Origin: Flagellimonas ochracea
GTDB taxonomy: Bacteria > Bacteroidota > Bacteroidia > Flavobacteriales > Flavobacteriaceae
Length of the DNA stretch: 38,614 nucleotides
Direction of reading: 5' to 3'
Assembly (NCBI RefSeq): GCF_009903685.1
Contig: NZ_JAAABI010000009.1
Coordinates: 1-38,614, forward strand
Part shown: positions 23,396-32,561 of the stretch, one piece after another
How the letters are laid out: each line of letters starts with the position of its first letter
Position numbering within the stretch: position 1 is the first letter of the stretch
Made by a program: the position numbers and the translations under genes
The notes under the pieces: model-generated
Told to the model about the DNA's origin: nothing
Database searches by the model: none
Seen by the model: the letters and a program-made list of their open reading frames with translations, nothing else

Positions 23396-26300
23396 TTAAA
23401 AATTATATTTTAGCCCAAATTGTGCTCGCCAGCGAGAATTGAATAAATCGGTTACAAAAGGTTCCGTGCCTTCGGGGATATTGAACTGAAATTGAGGTTC
23501 ATTGTTCTCTATTCCCCTAAAGTCCAAAAGACTGAAACTGGAGTTTACCACATTGGGCACAAACACCAAACGTCCCCATTCTTTGTTGATAAAATTGAAT
23601 ACATTGAGCATATCTACAGAAAGTGACAGCACATCACCATTCTTTAGCTTTAGCCCATATTCCAGTTTCATGTCAAGTTCATGGTTCCAAGGGGTGCGTG
23701 CACCATTGCGCTCGGCCACTTGCCCTCTGCGTTCCCTTAGATAAGGATCCCTTTCAATAAACGCATTCAATTGTTGCCATTGTTCAGCAGCACTAACGGT
23801 CACATTGCCCGATGCATCGGTAATATCGATTAAGTTGATTTCAGAAGCGTCCTCGGGCACATATATAATGTCATTTCTGGAAGAACCATCTCTGTTGAGA
23901 TCTCCCCTATACACATAAGAAAATGGGCTACCCGCCCTACCGTTGTAAAGGAAAGATATAAAGCCGGTTCCATTTTTTCCAATGTCCAAATTAAAGGAAT
24001 GGTTACTTACAAATTTGTGCCTAAGGTCAAAATTTGAAAAGGACAATGAAGGATTATTTCCCACCAGTGCCTGGTTCCATTCGAAATTGGCAGCCGGGGA
24101 ACTTCGTGCCGTACTGGAAATATCTTTGCTCATGCCATAGGTATAGCCCAAATATCCGCTGTAACCATCTGCTTGTTTGCTTAGTCCTAAGGTAAGGTTG
24201 TAACGAAAACCTTTATCGGTATTGGTAAGTAAAAATACGTTTGTAAAGTTGGGGTTGATTTTTATGGCATTACCAGTTTCCAAGAAGTAAGGACGATTAT
24301 CGGCACCACTAAAGTTCTCCATGTTATTCTGTCTGTTTAAGGATTGAAAGAGCAGGCCATTCACAACTTCGGTATACGTGCCTTCGATGTCTACAGTCCA
24401 TTGTCCAGGCAGTTTTGCCCTAAAAGCTATATTCGTCTTCCAATCCCTTGGTAAACTGAAGTCCGGGTCAAGGAGGTTAATCTCTGTTAGATTGGGTTGT
24501 ACACTTCTCAGATCTTCGAGATTTTCTGTTAGGGCAACGGCTCCGTCCGGGCGTAGATCTATATTGAAGTACTCAGTTCCCGATATGTATTCCGAATAAG
24601 CAAACCACAAATACGGGATGCGCCCAGAAAAGAGACCTGTTCCGCCTCTCAACGTATACTTTCCAGCTTCATCAATTTTATAATTGAAGCCGAATCTCGG
24701 ATTGAACTGTGGTGCCGTGGATATTGTATTATCGAATCTCGAAAATTCAGGTGTGTTACGAACTTCTTCGCTTACAGGAAGGCGTTGTGTCAGGTACTGT
24801 CCGTCCACTCGAATACCCGCAGTAATCTCCAGTTTATCGTTTACACGAAAATTATCCTGAAAGAAAGCGGCGGCCTCCAACACCCCTATTGTGGCTGAAG
24901 GGCTATCGTTCACAAAATCAAAGCTATTGTTGTTTACGTTGTACACCCCACGTATACGGGCAGGACTATCGCTAAGAAAATCATCTACAGAGCGATATTC
25001 CCATCGCCCGTTCCAAGCAGAAAGAAAACCATAATCCACATCATGTAATTGACCGAATATGCCGGCTGTAAAATGGTGTCTATCAATATCAAAAGTATAG
25101 GTGTCCGCTAGTTGCAAGGTGGAAAAATTGGTATTGTAAACGGATGCCTCACGGTAAGTGCCAGCAAAAATGCGAGCAGCCGAAGATGTGGCAATTTGTA
25201 TATGTGGGAATACCCTACCTTCAAAATCGCGGTCTTCTTTCACAATATTGTATCCAAGTGAGAGTTTATTGGTGCTTCCGGATCTGAAGTTTGATTTTAG
25301 TTCCAAAGCAAGACTGTTGGCAACACTACTATGTCTGTAGCCTTGGTTTCCAAAATTGAAAAAAGTACTGTTCCATTCCAGATTATCGGCAAAACTGTTC
25401 ACGTAGTTGTTGCGCAGGGTCAATTTGTGAACCTCGGACAGATTATAGTCCAATCGTGCAAACAACTTTGAGCTGGCCGTTTGTAAGTCTGCACTCTGGA
25501 AAGCACCTGGGTCATAGTCATATTCATTCAACAATCCATCCCTAATGGCAGTGACATCCTCCAAAGAAATATCGGAAGTGCTGCTGCCTGGGGCATTGAG
25601 TACTGGAAAATTGGATAAAGCCTGTTCAAAATTTACGTAATAGAACAATTTGTCCTTTGCAATGGCCCCGCCAATGCCACCACCAAATTGCACATCGTAA
25701 AAGGATTGTACCTCTTGCTCGGCTCCCCCTGCGAAACCACCTATTAGATTTTGGTTGTTGCCATAGCCGTATAGTTCTGCCTTGGTGGTATTTGTCCCAT
25801 TTTTGGTCACAAGATTGATACTGGCACCATTGAAGTTTCCTATACTTACATCAAAAGGCGATAGTTTTACACTTACTTGTTTAACGGCACCAAGCCCAAT
25901 GGGCTGGCTCCTGGACAGACTCCCAGGTGTTCCATTGGCGGATGACCCTGAAGCGCCACTGGCGGGTTCTTGAAAGCCTATAATATCGTTATTGGCGATC
26001 CCGTCTATATTTAGATTGTTAAAACGATTACTTGCCCCAGCGAAGGAGTTCAGGTTATTTTCGGGGAGGTTTTTGGTCAGGTCTTGAATGCTTCTGTTAA
26101 TGGTGGGGGTCGCCCTAATGGTCTTTCTACCCAATAGGGTCTCGTTACCGGTCTTTTTTGGAGTCGATTCGCCCGTGACCACCACTTCTTGCAATGCCGT
26201 GCTTTTTTCCTGTAAAATAAAATCCTTTACTATGGTGCTTCCAAGGTTTATGGTTAGATTGTTCTCTTCGATGTTGGTGTAGCCCAAAAATGATATTGTA

Positions 26301-26530
26301 ATCTTGTAACTGCTTCCCGGTGGTATGTTGTTGATTCTATAGAAGCCATTTGCAGTGGAAATGGCTCCATAGTTGAAGCTGGTTTCCGTGTCGGTCAGGA
26401 CAATATTGGCAAATGGAATAGGGTTGTTTTGGATATCTTTTAAGCTTCCCTGAAGAGTGCCTGTGGTCTCTTGGGCGAAGATAATCACAGTACATACTAG
26501 CAGTAGAGGCGTTGTTAAGATATATTTCAT
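23396..26530 (-). CDS. TonB-dependent receptor, Oar-like, with carboxypeptidase-like regulatory domain
   Basis: The 1044-residue outer-membrane protein has a signal peptide (MKYILTTPLLLVCTVIIFAQ) and a carboxypeptidase-D-like fold at about 22-112 (GTLQGSLKDIQNNPIPFANI, YRINNIPPGSSYKITISFLG). Then come a TonB-box-like stretch (ALQEVVVTGES), a plug (about 125-250) and a large barrel that ends in FGLKYNF. The length and order match Oar-type receptors, which import large substrates or secrete proteins in Bacteroidota. No SusD partner is adjacent, so a starch-type uptake pair is not supported. The downstream DUF2064-like gene precedes it in transcription. The substrate is unknown. Confidence 0.92.
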   Translation of the reverse strand: MKYILTTPLLLVCTVIIFAQETTGTLQGSLKDIQNNPIPFANIVLTDTETSFNYGAISTANGFYRINNIPPGSSYKITISFLGYTNIEENNLTINLGSTIVKDFILQEKSTALQEVVVTGESTPKKTGNETLLGRKTIRATPTINRSIQDLTKNLPENNLNSFAGASNRFNNLNIDGIANNDIIGFQEPASGASGSSANGTPGSLSRSQPIGLGAVKQVSVKLSPFDVSIGNFNGASINLVTKNGTNTTKAELYGYGNNQNLIGGFAGGAEQEVQSFYDVQFGGGIGGAIAKDKLFYYVNFEQALSNFPVLNAPGSSTSDISLEDVTAIRDGLLNEYDYDPGAFQSADLQTASSKLFARLDYNLSEVHKLTLRNNYVNSFADNLEWNSTFFNFGNQGYRHSSVANSLALELKSNFRSGSTNKLSLGYNIVKEDRDFEGRVFPHIQIATSSAARIFAGTYREASVYNTNFSTLQLADTYTFDIDRHHFTAGIFGQLHDVDYGFLSAWNGRWEYRSVDDFLSDSPARIRGVYNVNNNSFDFVNDSPSATIGVLEAAAFFQDNFRVNDKLEITAGIRVDGQYLTQRLPVSEEVRNTPEFSRFDNTISTAPQFNPRFGFNYKIDEAGKYTLRGGTGLFSGRIPYLWFAYSEYISGTEYFNIDLRPDGAVALTENLEDLRSVQPNLTEINLLDPDFSLPRDWKTNIAFRAKLPGQWTVDIEGTYTEVVNGLLFQSLNRQNNMENFSGADNRPYFLETGNAIKINPNFTNVFLLTNTDKGFRYNLTLGLSKQADGYSGYLGYTYGMSKDISSTARSSPAANFEWNQALVGNNPSLSFSNFDLRHKFVSNHSFNLDIGKNGTGFISFLYNGRAGSPFSYVYRGDLNRDGSSRNDIIYVPEDASEINLIDITDASGNVTVSAAEQWQQLNAFIERDPYLRERRGQVAERNGARTPWNHELDMKLEYGLKLKNGDVLSLSVDMLNVFNFINKEWGRLVFVPNVVNSSFSLLDFRGIENNEPQFQFNIPEGTEPFVTDLFNSRWRAQFGLKYNF

Positions 26531-26639
26531 TTCTGTTTATTGGATTATTGGCACCGAGCATTAAATCCCATTAACGCCCTTTTGATATATGGATTAGGTA
26601 AACAGCGGAGATTGGCCCACTGGTTGGTCATCCCTCTTT

Positions 26640-27326
26640 TTATGAAAATGGAAAAGTGGACGGAGACCCTTTATTAAAAGGCACCGCAGTTAAAAGTCTG
26701 AAATTACCTAGATGTAGATTCTTGAAGTCATCCTGCCCTAGAGACCTTATATCCTGAATGAGCTGACGCAAAGAAGAGGTTCGAAGATACCTTAAATCAA
26801 GCTTCCCAATATCGGAGAAATGGTCTACATCCCTTAGTTTCTGGAGTGTTACCGTGCTTCTATTTCGAGCGGAAAGTGTTTGTAAGAGTTCTTCATAGAC
26901 GGTTTGGGAATTCCAAGAAAATCCTTGGAAAGTACTGTGGTCAAAGTCATTACTTAAAATGCCCAATAAGTAAAATCCTCCGTCAAAAGTGGGCCCTACA
27001 ACCGTATTTCCCTTTAAGAGTTCTTCTTTGGCAAGTAAGATATGCCTAGCCTCTAAATGCGGAACATCTCCGCCGATGGCGATGATTGCATGATAACCCT
27101 TTTTGCAGACATCTTGTAAGGCATTCGAAAACCTAGAACCAAAGTCAGAGCCAAATTGCCTTTGCTCATCATAATGAAATACAGGAAGACCACAGTTTTT
27201 TGTGATATTACTTAAGTGAGAACGCAGGGATTTCGCCAAATTCTTTGTCGCTAAAAATGGCTTTCTTTTCAATTCCTCCTCGATAGAAAGAGAAAATACC
27301 ACTAGTGCGATTCCGTTTTTTGGCAT
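26640..27326 (-). CDS. DUF2064/TIGR04282-type glycosyltransferase-like protein
   Basis: The 228-residue protein has the nucleotide-diphosphosugar fold of the DUF2064 family. ALVVFSLSIEEELKRKPF starts it, FSNALQDVCKKGYHAIIAIGGDVPHL holds the divergent D-x-P motif (usually GSDxP), and VVGPTFDGGFYLLGI is the family signature. Members are linked to arsenosugar or other glycoside formation, but the reaction of this branch is unproved. The gene lies 109 nt upstream of the TonB receptor on the same strand, so they could share a transcript. Confidence 0.8.
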   Translation of the reverse strand: MPKNGIALVVFSLSIEEELKRKPFLATKNLAKSLRSHLSNITKNCGLPVFHYDEQRQFGSDFGSRFSNALQDVCKKGYHAIIAIGGDVPHLEARHILLAKEELLKGNTVVGPTFDGGFYLLGILSNDFDHSTFQGFSWNSQTVYEELLQTLSARNRSTVTLQKLRDVDHFSDIGKLDLRYLRTSSLRQLIQDIRSLGQDDFKNLHLGNFRLLTAVPFNKGSPSTFPFS

Positions 27327-27658
27327 ATGGCGAAGTTAGGTTTTGATTTCTGTGTTGGACTTATGTCGAGAAAAATTTCTGAACATTACGGATTTTGTAA
27401 AAATTGTCAACATTTAGCCAATTGTATAAATCTTTACTCTTGTACAGATTACTTTCTACTATACTAGCATTGTTGATTCTTCTAATAGATGACCAACTTC
27501 CTAAATTTTTTGATGATGGCTAAGTCTGGTCAAGTGGCGGATTTATGAGACAGATTCATTAGGAGAGTTTGATTCCCAAAATATGTTCACTATACAAAAC
27601 CATTGTTTTATTTAGGTGATTTCCTTGGATGAACTTATTAAACCATTTACATCTTGAT
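27327..27658. other. Gene-free spacer with dispersed repeat
   Basis: About 330 nt with no supportable frame. It contains repeat copy 2 (27536-27588) and presumably the promoter of the DUF2064 gene. Confidence 0.4.
27536..27588 (+). repeat. Dispersed repeat, copy 2
   Basis: These 53 nt match 32776-32828 at 51 positions. The words are GGCGGATTTATGAGACAG, then GAGAGTTTGATTCCC and AAAATATGTTC. The repeat lies 71 nt beyond the stop codon of the minus-strand gene at 27659. Confidence 0.75.
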
Positions 27659-28081
27659 TTAATCTTGAACAACAAGATCTTCCCCAAAATCAATAGGTTT
27701 CGGTATGGGTTGGATATCTGCTTTGACCCTCATGTACTCCCGCCAGCGATAAGATTCAAGAACATCTGCCATTTCCGAGGTTTCACGGCTTGATAAACGT
27801 CTCAGCAACTGATATTTGGCTTTTGGCGATAAATTATCATCTCTCTCAACTGCCCGTTTTTTCACCAAGAATCGGGCAACAGTTGATTGGAACTGCAAAG
27901 CTTGGTCAACTCCCATCACTAGATGCGGCTGATACTTGGCCGTAATCTCCTTTGCTTCAAAACGTATGTTCCGGTCAATTTGCAAAGCATAAAAAGTTTG
28001 CCCCCTTAAGAAAGAGACCGATAATAAAAATAAGACAAAAACCAAGTTTTTAAGCATTGAAGATTTATAAACTTTTATCAT
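27659..28081 (-). CDS. Hypothetical exported protein
   Basis: From ATG at 28081 the 140-residue protein has a signal peptide (LKNLVFVLFLLSVSFLRGQ). The mature part is basic and helical, with YQPHLVMGVDQALQFQSTVAR, LSPKAKYQLLRRLSSRETSEM and a WREYMRVKADIQPIP end. I do not recognise a family. The longer frame to 28114 would overlap the 62-residue gene before it. It is the last gene of the stress-type operon and begins 10 nt after its neighbour. Confidence 0.65.
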   Translation of the reverse strand: MIKVYKSSMLKNLVFVLFLLSVSFLRGQTFYALQIDRNIRFEAKEITAKYQPHLVMGVDQALQFQSTVARFLVKKRAVERDDNLSPKAKYQLLRRLSSRETSEMADVLESYRWREYMRVKADIQPIPKPIDFGEDLVVQD

Positions 28082-28091
28082 AATCAATCTT

Positions 28092-28280
28092 TTACTGTTT
28101 TTGCAGTTTACCAAGGTTGCCTAAGCTTTCCACAAACTCTTTTATCTTTTTTTTGTAGTCGTTCAGATATGAATGTTTGGAATTCTCATTACCGAAGAAA
28201 TAACGAAATGTGATGTACAGGAAAAAAGCATAAACCAATAGCATCACTGAAATTCCGATTGCCAATGTTCCCATTTCCAT
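28092..28280 (-). CDS. Small membrane protein, 62 aa
   Basis: One transmembrane helix (about residues 5-27, TLAIGISVMLLVYAFFLYIT) is followed by a positively charged cytosolic tail with YLNDYKKKIKEFVESLG. Its short spacing on both sides (48 nt after the patatin gene, 10 nt before the next) and the natural amino-acid composition support it as a real gene. Function unknown. Confidence 0.6.
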   Translation of the reverse strand: MEMGTLAIGISVMLLVYAFFLYITFRYFFGNENSKHSYLNDYKKKIKEFVESLGNLGKLQKQ

Positions 28281-28328
28281 AGTCTTTAAAGATTATACAT
28301 TCCACTTATTATTGCCCATAATCCCGAT

Positions 28329-29111
28329 TCATTGTAACCACTCGTCCAATTTTCTGTTGGCATAGTCATAGCCAAGAACAAACGCCTTGTCAATGCCTTT
28401 TTTGTCCAACACCCCTATTCCTCCCAATTCTTCGGGTACAAAGAGCAAATCGGGCACGCAAAGCTTGTCCCTTGCGTTTGCATGTAACATCAGTAGGTTC
28501 GCCCTTTGGGAAATTTGGAGTGCATTCTTTATTTGGCCTTTTCCCACTTCCCGCATCGTTGAGGCATAACATCCGAAGATTATCTCACAGTCGTCTACCA
28601 AGGGTCCCACCGGAAAATTGTTCATAATGCCACCATCTGTATAAAGCTGCCCATCAATATTTACCGGGCTGAACACAGGGGGCAATGCGGCTGATGCGAG
28701 CAATGGCGTAAACAGTTCTCCTTCATCAAAATACTTTGGTTTCCCTTTCAATAAATTGGTAGCGACTACCGTGAGTCTTTTTTCCAACCCGCCAAAATGA
28801 TGTGCCGTGAAAAAATCCTCAAAGAAGGGAAGGTACTTGTCCGTATCAAAGAGCCCGGGCTTGTTGACGGTCACAAAATTGTACTTCAACAATGGGGTCT
28901 CCTTGAAAAAAAGCAGCATATCGTCAGTGGACGACCCATCCGCGTAAAGGCCGCCAACAAGGGCACCAGCACTTACCCCTGAGATGTTGTCGGGATAAAT
29001 ATCCCTTTGGTTCAGGGCCTTCAATGTGCCGATATGGGCCATACCCTTTACTCCTCCTCCGGAGAGTACCAGCCCGATGGTCTTATTGGTCAAGGTTTCC
29101 GGTTTCATCAT
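28329..29111 (-). CDS. Patatin-like phospholipase (RssA-type)
   Basis: The 260-residue protein is a Ser-Asp dyad lipid hydrolase. GGGVKGMAHIG (18-28) is the oxyanion stretch, GVSAG (45-49) holds Ser47 and DGG (159-161) holds Asp159. Its length fits the RssA/YchK branch, which is cytosolic. There is no signal peptide. It starts with two ATGs (29111 and 29108), and either may be used. It lies 61 nt downstream of the degQ-like gene, separated by a hairpin. Lipid turnover during envelope stress would suit the context but is not shown. Confidence 0.9.
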   Translation of the reverse strand: MMKPETLTNKTIGLVLSGGGVKGMAHIGTLKALNQRDIYPDNISGVSAGALVGGLYADGSSTDDMLLFFKETPLLKYNFVTVNKPGLFDTDKYLPFFEDFFTAHHFGGLEKRLTVVATNLLKGKPKYFDEGELFTPLLASAALPPVFSPVNIDGQLYTDGGIMNNFPVGPLVDDCEIIFGCYASTMREVGKGQIKNALQISQRANLLMLHANARDKLCVPDLLFVPEELGGIGVLDKKGIDKAFVLGYDYANRKLDEWLQ

Positions 29112-29124
29112 CCATATTTTATAT

Positions 29125-29148
29125 GGAGGGAGCTATGTAGCCCCCTCC
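29125..29148 (-). terminator. Hairpin between the degQ-like and patatin genes
   Basis: On the minus strand GGAGGGGGCT pairs with AGCTCCCTCC at 9 of 10 positions around a 4-nt loop. An AT-rich but not T-only stretch follows, so it may act as a partial terminator or as an RNA stability element that changes the ratio of the two products. Confidence 0.5.
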
Positions 29149-29172
29149 AGAACAACACAGAATTTGAAGGGG

Positions 29173-30723
29173 TCACGAATCCAGTCCAATGGCGTAGTAA
29201 AATTTGCCCGGCATATCCTCGTATACTCCTTCAAGTAGTATCCCGCCCTGCTTGTTTTCAAGAACCTTCATCACATCATCAATGTCTTTGACACGTTGGC
29301 CATCTATATGGGTAATGATGAAACCTTCCCGTATCTGGGTTGACTTGCGCAATTTTCCTGCATACAGGGAAGTCACCTTGACACCGCTTTCAACGCCTAT
29401 TTTCTTGGCCTGTTCTTTATCAAGGGCTTCCAATTCCGCTCCAAGAAGGTTCAGCATTTTGGCATGTTCCTTTTTCTTGACCTTGGTACTGCCGATTCGG
29501 TTCTGAAGGGTAACCTTGAATTCCTTCTCTTTGCCTTCACGGTTTATGGTTAAGGCGACTTGGTCACCAGGCCTTTTAAGTGCTATCAATTCCTGTAGTT
29601 CGGGAGAGGTCTTCACCTCACGTTCATCCACTTTGAGAATCACATCGCCTTCCTTGACCCCTGCCTTATCAGCTGCTGAGTCCTCACCAACGGAAGCGAC
29701 ATATACCCCTTGAGTCAGGTCGACCTCTTTTTCCTTGGCCAGGTTTCCATTGAGGGTGACAATGTTGATGCCCAACATTCCCCGTTGCACTGCACCATAA
29801 TTCAAGAGATCTTCCACCACTTTGCTCGCTATGTTACTGGGCACGGCAAACCCATATCCGTTATAGGTTCCAGTTCGTGTTGCAATAGCTGTATTGATGC
29901 CGATGAGGTCACCATTGAGATTCACCAAGGCACCACCACTGTTTCCGGGATTGATGGCCGCATCGGTCTGTATAAAGCTCTCCACCGCAAACTTGTCCCT
30001 ATTGATATTGATGTTCCTCGCTTTGGCACTTACAATCCCAGCTGTCACTGTGGAATTCAGGCTGAAGGGATTTCCAACGGCCAATACCCATTCCCCGACC
30101 TGAACGTCATCAGAATTGACAAAGGGCAATGTTTTCAAGTCTTTCGCTTTAATCTGTAACAAAGCAAGGTCCGTTGAGGAATCCGTACCGATAACACTGG
30201 CTTTATACGTACCATTGTCATGCAATGTGACCTCAATTTCATCAGCATCCTGAATAACGTGGTTGTTGGTCAATATGTAACCGTTTTCGTTGATAATGAC
30301 CCCAGAGCCTGTTCCCATAACGGGCATTTCCTCAGGCATTTGATATTCCTTGGAGTCGTTGGGTTCTTGGGGTTGTCCATAATGGTATCTACGTTCAAAG
30401 AACTGCCCAAATGGACTTCCGCCAAAAAAATCACGGAAAGGGTCGGGCAACTCCCGATAACGGAGCATATTACCATCCCTGGAGGCCATACTCTTCTTTG
30501 CCGAAATGTGGACCACTGCATCCAACACTTTCTCGGTTGTCTTGGTAAAATCCAACGGAGTGATCTCTCCATCCGCATTGGCCGCATACAGCACTTTGTG
30601 GCCCGGGTTTGTTTCAACATGCTTTATGGCCACTTCCTTCTCTCCAAAATATTGGTATCCTCCAATGACTCCAAAACTTATCATCAAGGATACCATAGCT
30701 GATATAAAAACTGTCTTCTTCAT
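29173..30723 (-). CDS. Do/DegQ family periplasmic serine protease (HtrA)
   Basis: The 516-residue protein is an envelope protease/chaperone that degrades misfolded proteins. It has an N-terminal membrane or signal segment (MKKTVFISAMVSLMISFGVI), the catalytic triad His155 (LTNNHV), Asp185 (STDLALL) and Ser262 (NPGNSGGAL), and two PDZ domains (about 310-400 and 430-510, with RGMLGINIV opening the first). Length and order are those of a complete Do-like protease. It lies downstream of a lipoprotein and the Hsp20 gene, which fits an envelope heat or stress response. Confidence 0.95.
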   Translation of the reverse strand: MKKTVFISAMVSLMISFGVIGGYQYFGEKEVAIKHVETNPGHKVLYAANADGEITPLDFTKTTEKVLDAVVHISAKKSMASRDGNMLRYRELPDPFRDFFGGSPFGQFFERRYHYGQPQEPNDSKEYQMPEEMPVMGTGSGVIINENGYILTNNHVIQDADEIEVTLHDNGTYKASVIGTDSSTDLALLQIKAKDLKTLPFVNSDDVQVGEWVLAVGNPFSLNSTVTAGIVSAKARNININRDKFAVESFIQTDAAINPGNSGGALVNLNGDLIGINTAIATRTGTYNGYGFAVPSNIASKVVEDLLNYGAVQRGMLGINIVTLNGNLAKEKEVDLTQGVYVASVGEDSAADKAGVKEGDVILKVDEREVKTSPELQELIALKRPGDQVALTINREGKEKEFKVTLQNRIGSTKVKKKEHAKMLNLLGAELEALDKEQAKKIGVESGVKVTSLYAGKLRKSTQIREGFIITHIDGQRVKDIDDVMKVLENKQGGILLEGVYEDMPGKFYYAIGLDS

Positions 30724-30752
30724 GTTTGTAGGTTTTTTTATTTTGATTCTAG

Positions 30753-31241
30753 TTATAAACTATCTTTCTTTTCAATATTAAAATTGGAGCGATACTTCTC
30801 CAGAAACCGCTTTCTCCTCTCCAACATGCGCTCGTAATAGTTGTCCAGTTCAATAAATTCCTCTCCAAAATCACTGTCAAAAAAGCCCTTGTCAAAGAAC
30901 CGCTTACTGAAAAGAGAATCTGGCTCAAAAATGTCCTCAAAGCCCTGACTTCTGAATTGTGAAAAATTGCTGTAAAATTTTGATTCAAAGCTGTTCAACA
31001 AACTGTCCTTGTCAAGGCCTGACAGGTCGTTCAAAGAATCACTTGACGACCAGGAATAAATACTGTCGTAGCGGATGAGATTTCCGCTCTCATCAAACTC
31101 TTTATCGACCTTCCAGCTGCCCTTGGGCTGGTCCATTTCTTTTTTATTGTCCTCTTTGACAATTGCCCCCTCTTTTTTATCCTGGCCCTTACAACCCGTT
31201 AGACAGAATAAGAGCGCTGTCATTAGTACATAGGTTTTCAT
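30753..31241 (-). CDS. Putative lipoprotein upstream of the degQ-like gene
   Basis: The 162-residue protein has a lipoprotein signal (MKTYVLMTALLFCLTGC, Cys17). The mature part is very acidic and serine-rich (DSIYSWSSSDSLNDLSGLDKD) and then has a run of F-x-x-F-like repeats (FESKFYSNFSQFRSQGFEDIF, SLFSKRFFDKGFFDSDFG). Such regions resemble flexible binding segments. It is 29 nt before the protease gene, so it could be a substrate adaptor or regulator of it (inference). No known domain is recognised. Confidence 0.7.
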   Translation of the reverse strand: MKTYVLMTALLFCLTGCKGQDKKEGAIVKEDNKKEMDQPKGSWKVDKEFDESGNLIRYDSIYSWSSSDSLNDLSGLDKDSLLNSFESKFYSNFSQFRSQGFEDIFEPDSLFSKRFFDKGFFDSDFGEEFIELDNYYERMLERRKRFLEKYRSNFNIEKKDSL

Positions 31242-31294
31242 GTCTTCAAACTTTTTGGCTATCCAATTCTTGATTTACATTTCGATTTCTTTAT

Positions 31295-31525
31295 TCACGT
31301 CTGATGGATACCACCGCTATCCTTGAGCTTTAGAAGCCTGTTTTGGTGAAATATCCTGGACTTTCTTTCCCCATTGCGGTACCACACGCATTCCAAGAAG
31401 GTGTCATTGTCAACAAACCCAAATATGGGTTCTTTCTTTGGCACATATTTCAGCACGTCCATTTTTGGGCTGTCTTGCTTTCCTTTTATTTCGACCCAAT
31501 CACCAGCTTTGAACTTTCTTGCCAT
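31295..31525 (-). CDS. DUF2158/YodC-like small protein
   Basis: The 76-residue protein starts with KFKAGDWVEIKG, has a beta-rich middle and ends with ECVWYRNGERKSRIFHQNRLLKL. This resembles the DUF2158 pattern (FKVGD ... CxWF ... F), though longer by an insertion between the first strands. The role of the family is unknown. It lies 53 nt before the lipoprotein gene and probably starts the operon that runs to 27659. Confidence 0.65.
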   Translation of the reverse strand: MARKFKAGDWVEIKGKQDSPKMDVLKYVPKKEPIFGFVDNDTFLECVWYRNGERKSRIFHQNRLLKLKDSGGIHQT

Positions 31526-31633
31526 ATCACCTGATTTTTTGAAAGATGGGTAACCTATCCACCTTTAAAGTTTAAACATGGTATTGTTGCCATATGTCAA
31601 GAGTGATGACCGCTCTGGTATGCTGTTAAAAAT

Positions 31634-31660
31634 GGTGGGATAGGGATTGCCTCACCCACC
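31634..31660 (-). terminator. Terminator hairpin after the Hsp20 gene
   Basis: GGTGGG (31634-31639) and CCCACC (31655-31660) form the outer stem, and AGG/CCT extends it inwards. On the minus strand ATTTTTAAC follows the stem, and on the plus strand TTTTTG, so it could stop transcription in both directions. It separates the Hsp20 gene from the operon below. Confidence 0.65.
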
Positions 31661-31764
31661 TTTTTGACAAATACATTACTTGTACAAAAACTTAGGTCCG
31701 ACAATTGAAGGGAAGGGGCCGGTACTTCAGCCCCAACCCGATTAATGAATCAAAAAACGACCAG

Positions 31765-32238
31765 CTACGAAATCTTAATGGTTCTGGCTGGCTTCTGCTT
31801 CGCCTCTTCCTTTTTTGGAAGATGGATGTTCAAGATACCATCATTATAGGAAGCGTTGATTTTGGAATCGTCCACTGATTCGGGTAGCGTGAAGGTCCTT
31901 TTGAACGAAGAATATCCAAATTCCCTTCGCGTATAGTTTTCTTCTTTACTTTCTTCCTCCTGTTTTAGCTCGGTGGAGATAGAAAGCAGCTGGTTGTCAA
32001 GATCGATGTGGAAATCGGATTTTTTCATTCCGGGAACGGCCATCTCTACCCAGAAAGCATCAGCGGTCTCCCTGATGTTTACTTTTGGGAGGGTCATTCC
32101 AGTGTTGAAATTCGAAGTGAACACCGAAGGTAGGTCTGAACTGAAAAAGTTGTCGATCCAATCAGACCAAGTAGGGAAGTCTAGAGTCGATTTTGCTAAA
32201 CTTCCATTTTTAGGAACAGAAACTAAATTGCTCATCAT
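31765..32238 (-). CDS. Hsp20/alpha-crystallin family small heat-shock protein
   Basis: The 157-residue protein has an alpha-crystallin domain at about 50-145, with LPKVNIRETADAFWVEMAVP, FHIDLDNQLLSIS and ASYNDGILNIHLPKKEE, the last being the A-x-x-x-n-GvL motif. The C-terminus RTIKIS includes the I-x-I tail motif used in oligomer assembly. It holds unfolding proteins in the cytosol without ATP. ATG at 32238 or the next codon is the start. It has its own terminator, and its promoter lies in 32243-32561 with repeated TGACA words. Confidence 0.93.
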   Translation of the reverse strand: MMSNLVSVPKNGSLAKSTLDFPTWSDWIDNFFSSDLPSVFTSNFNTGMTLPKVNIRETADAFWVEMAVPGMKKSDFHIDLDNQLLSISTELKQEEESKEENYTRREFGYSSFKRTFTLPESVDDSKINASYNDGILNIHLPKKEEAKQKPARTIKIS

Positions 32239-32242
32239 TTAA

Positions 32243-32561
32243 AAATTTTAAGTTCAACATAATTTTAAAAGAACAGAGTTATTCTTCACTCTGGCATACT
32301 ATAGACAATTTGAATGCCAAACGAAATTTTGACATTTTTTTGTTAAGGGTTTTAAAAAATTCCTGTCATTTTTTCGGTCTTGGCAAAAATCTCGGACGTC
32401 AGTATTCATAAAATAATGACATAAAGGTTGTCATTTTGACATTTTTTAGGACAGTTTACTGAGAATAAATCGATTCAAATTCGGATTGGTCAGCTTGGAA
32501 CAAAGTTTGTCTTAGCCATTTCGGTAATTTTTTTATGGTTTAACTTTTTAAAATTTAGGTT
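32243..32561. promoter_or_regulatory. Divergent regulatory region with TGACA/TGTCA words
   Basis: Between the Hsp20 gene and the 61-residue gene lie several copies of a TGACA-type half site. The clearest is the perfect palindrome TGTCATTTTGACA at 32429-32441. Others are TTTGACATTTTTT near 32328, CTGTCATTTTTT near 32363 and ATGACAT near 32416. The spacing suggests a multi-site operator for a repressor or stress regulator. The regulator is unknown. Confidence 0.4.

Noticed and set aside
23396..27326. A polysaccharide utilisation locus with SusC/SusD
   Set aside because: The TonB receptor is of the Oar type, and no SusD-like lipoprotein or glycoside hydrolase lies next to it.
29204..30781. Several long plus-strand open frames opposite the degQ-like gene
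   Set aside because: They are mirror frames of a strongly conserved protease gene and have no domain, signal or start-site support.
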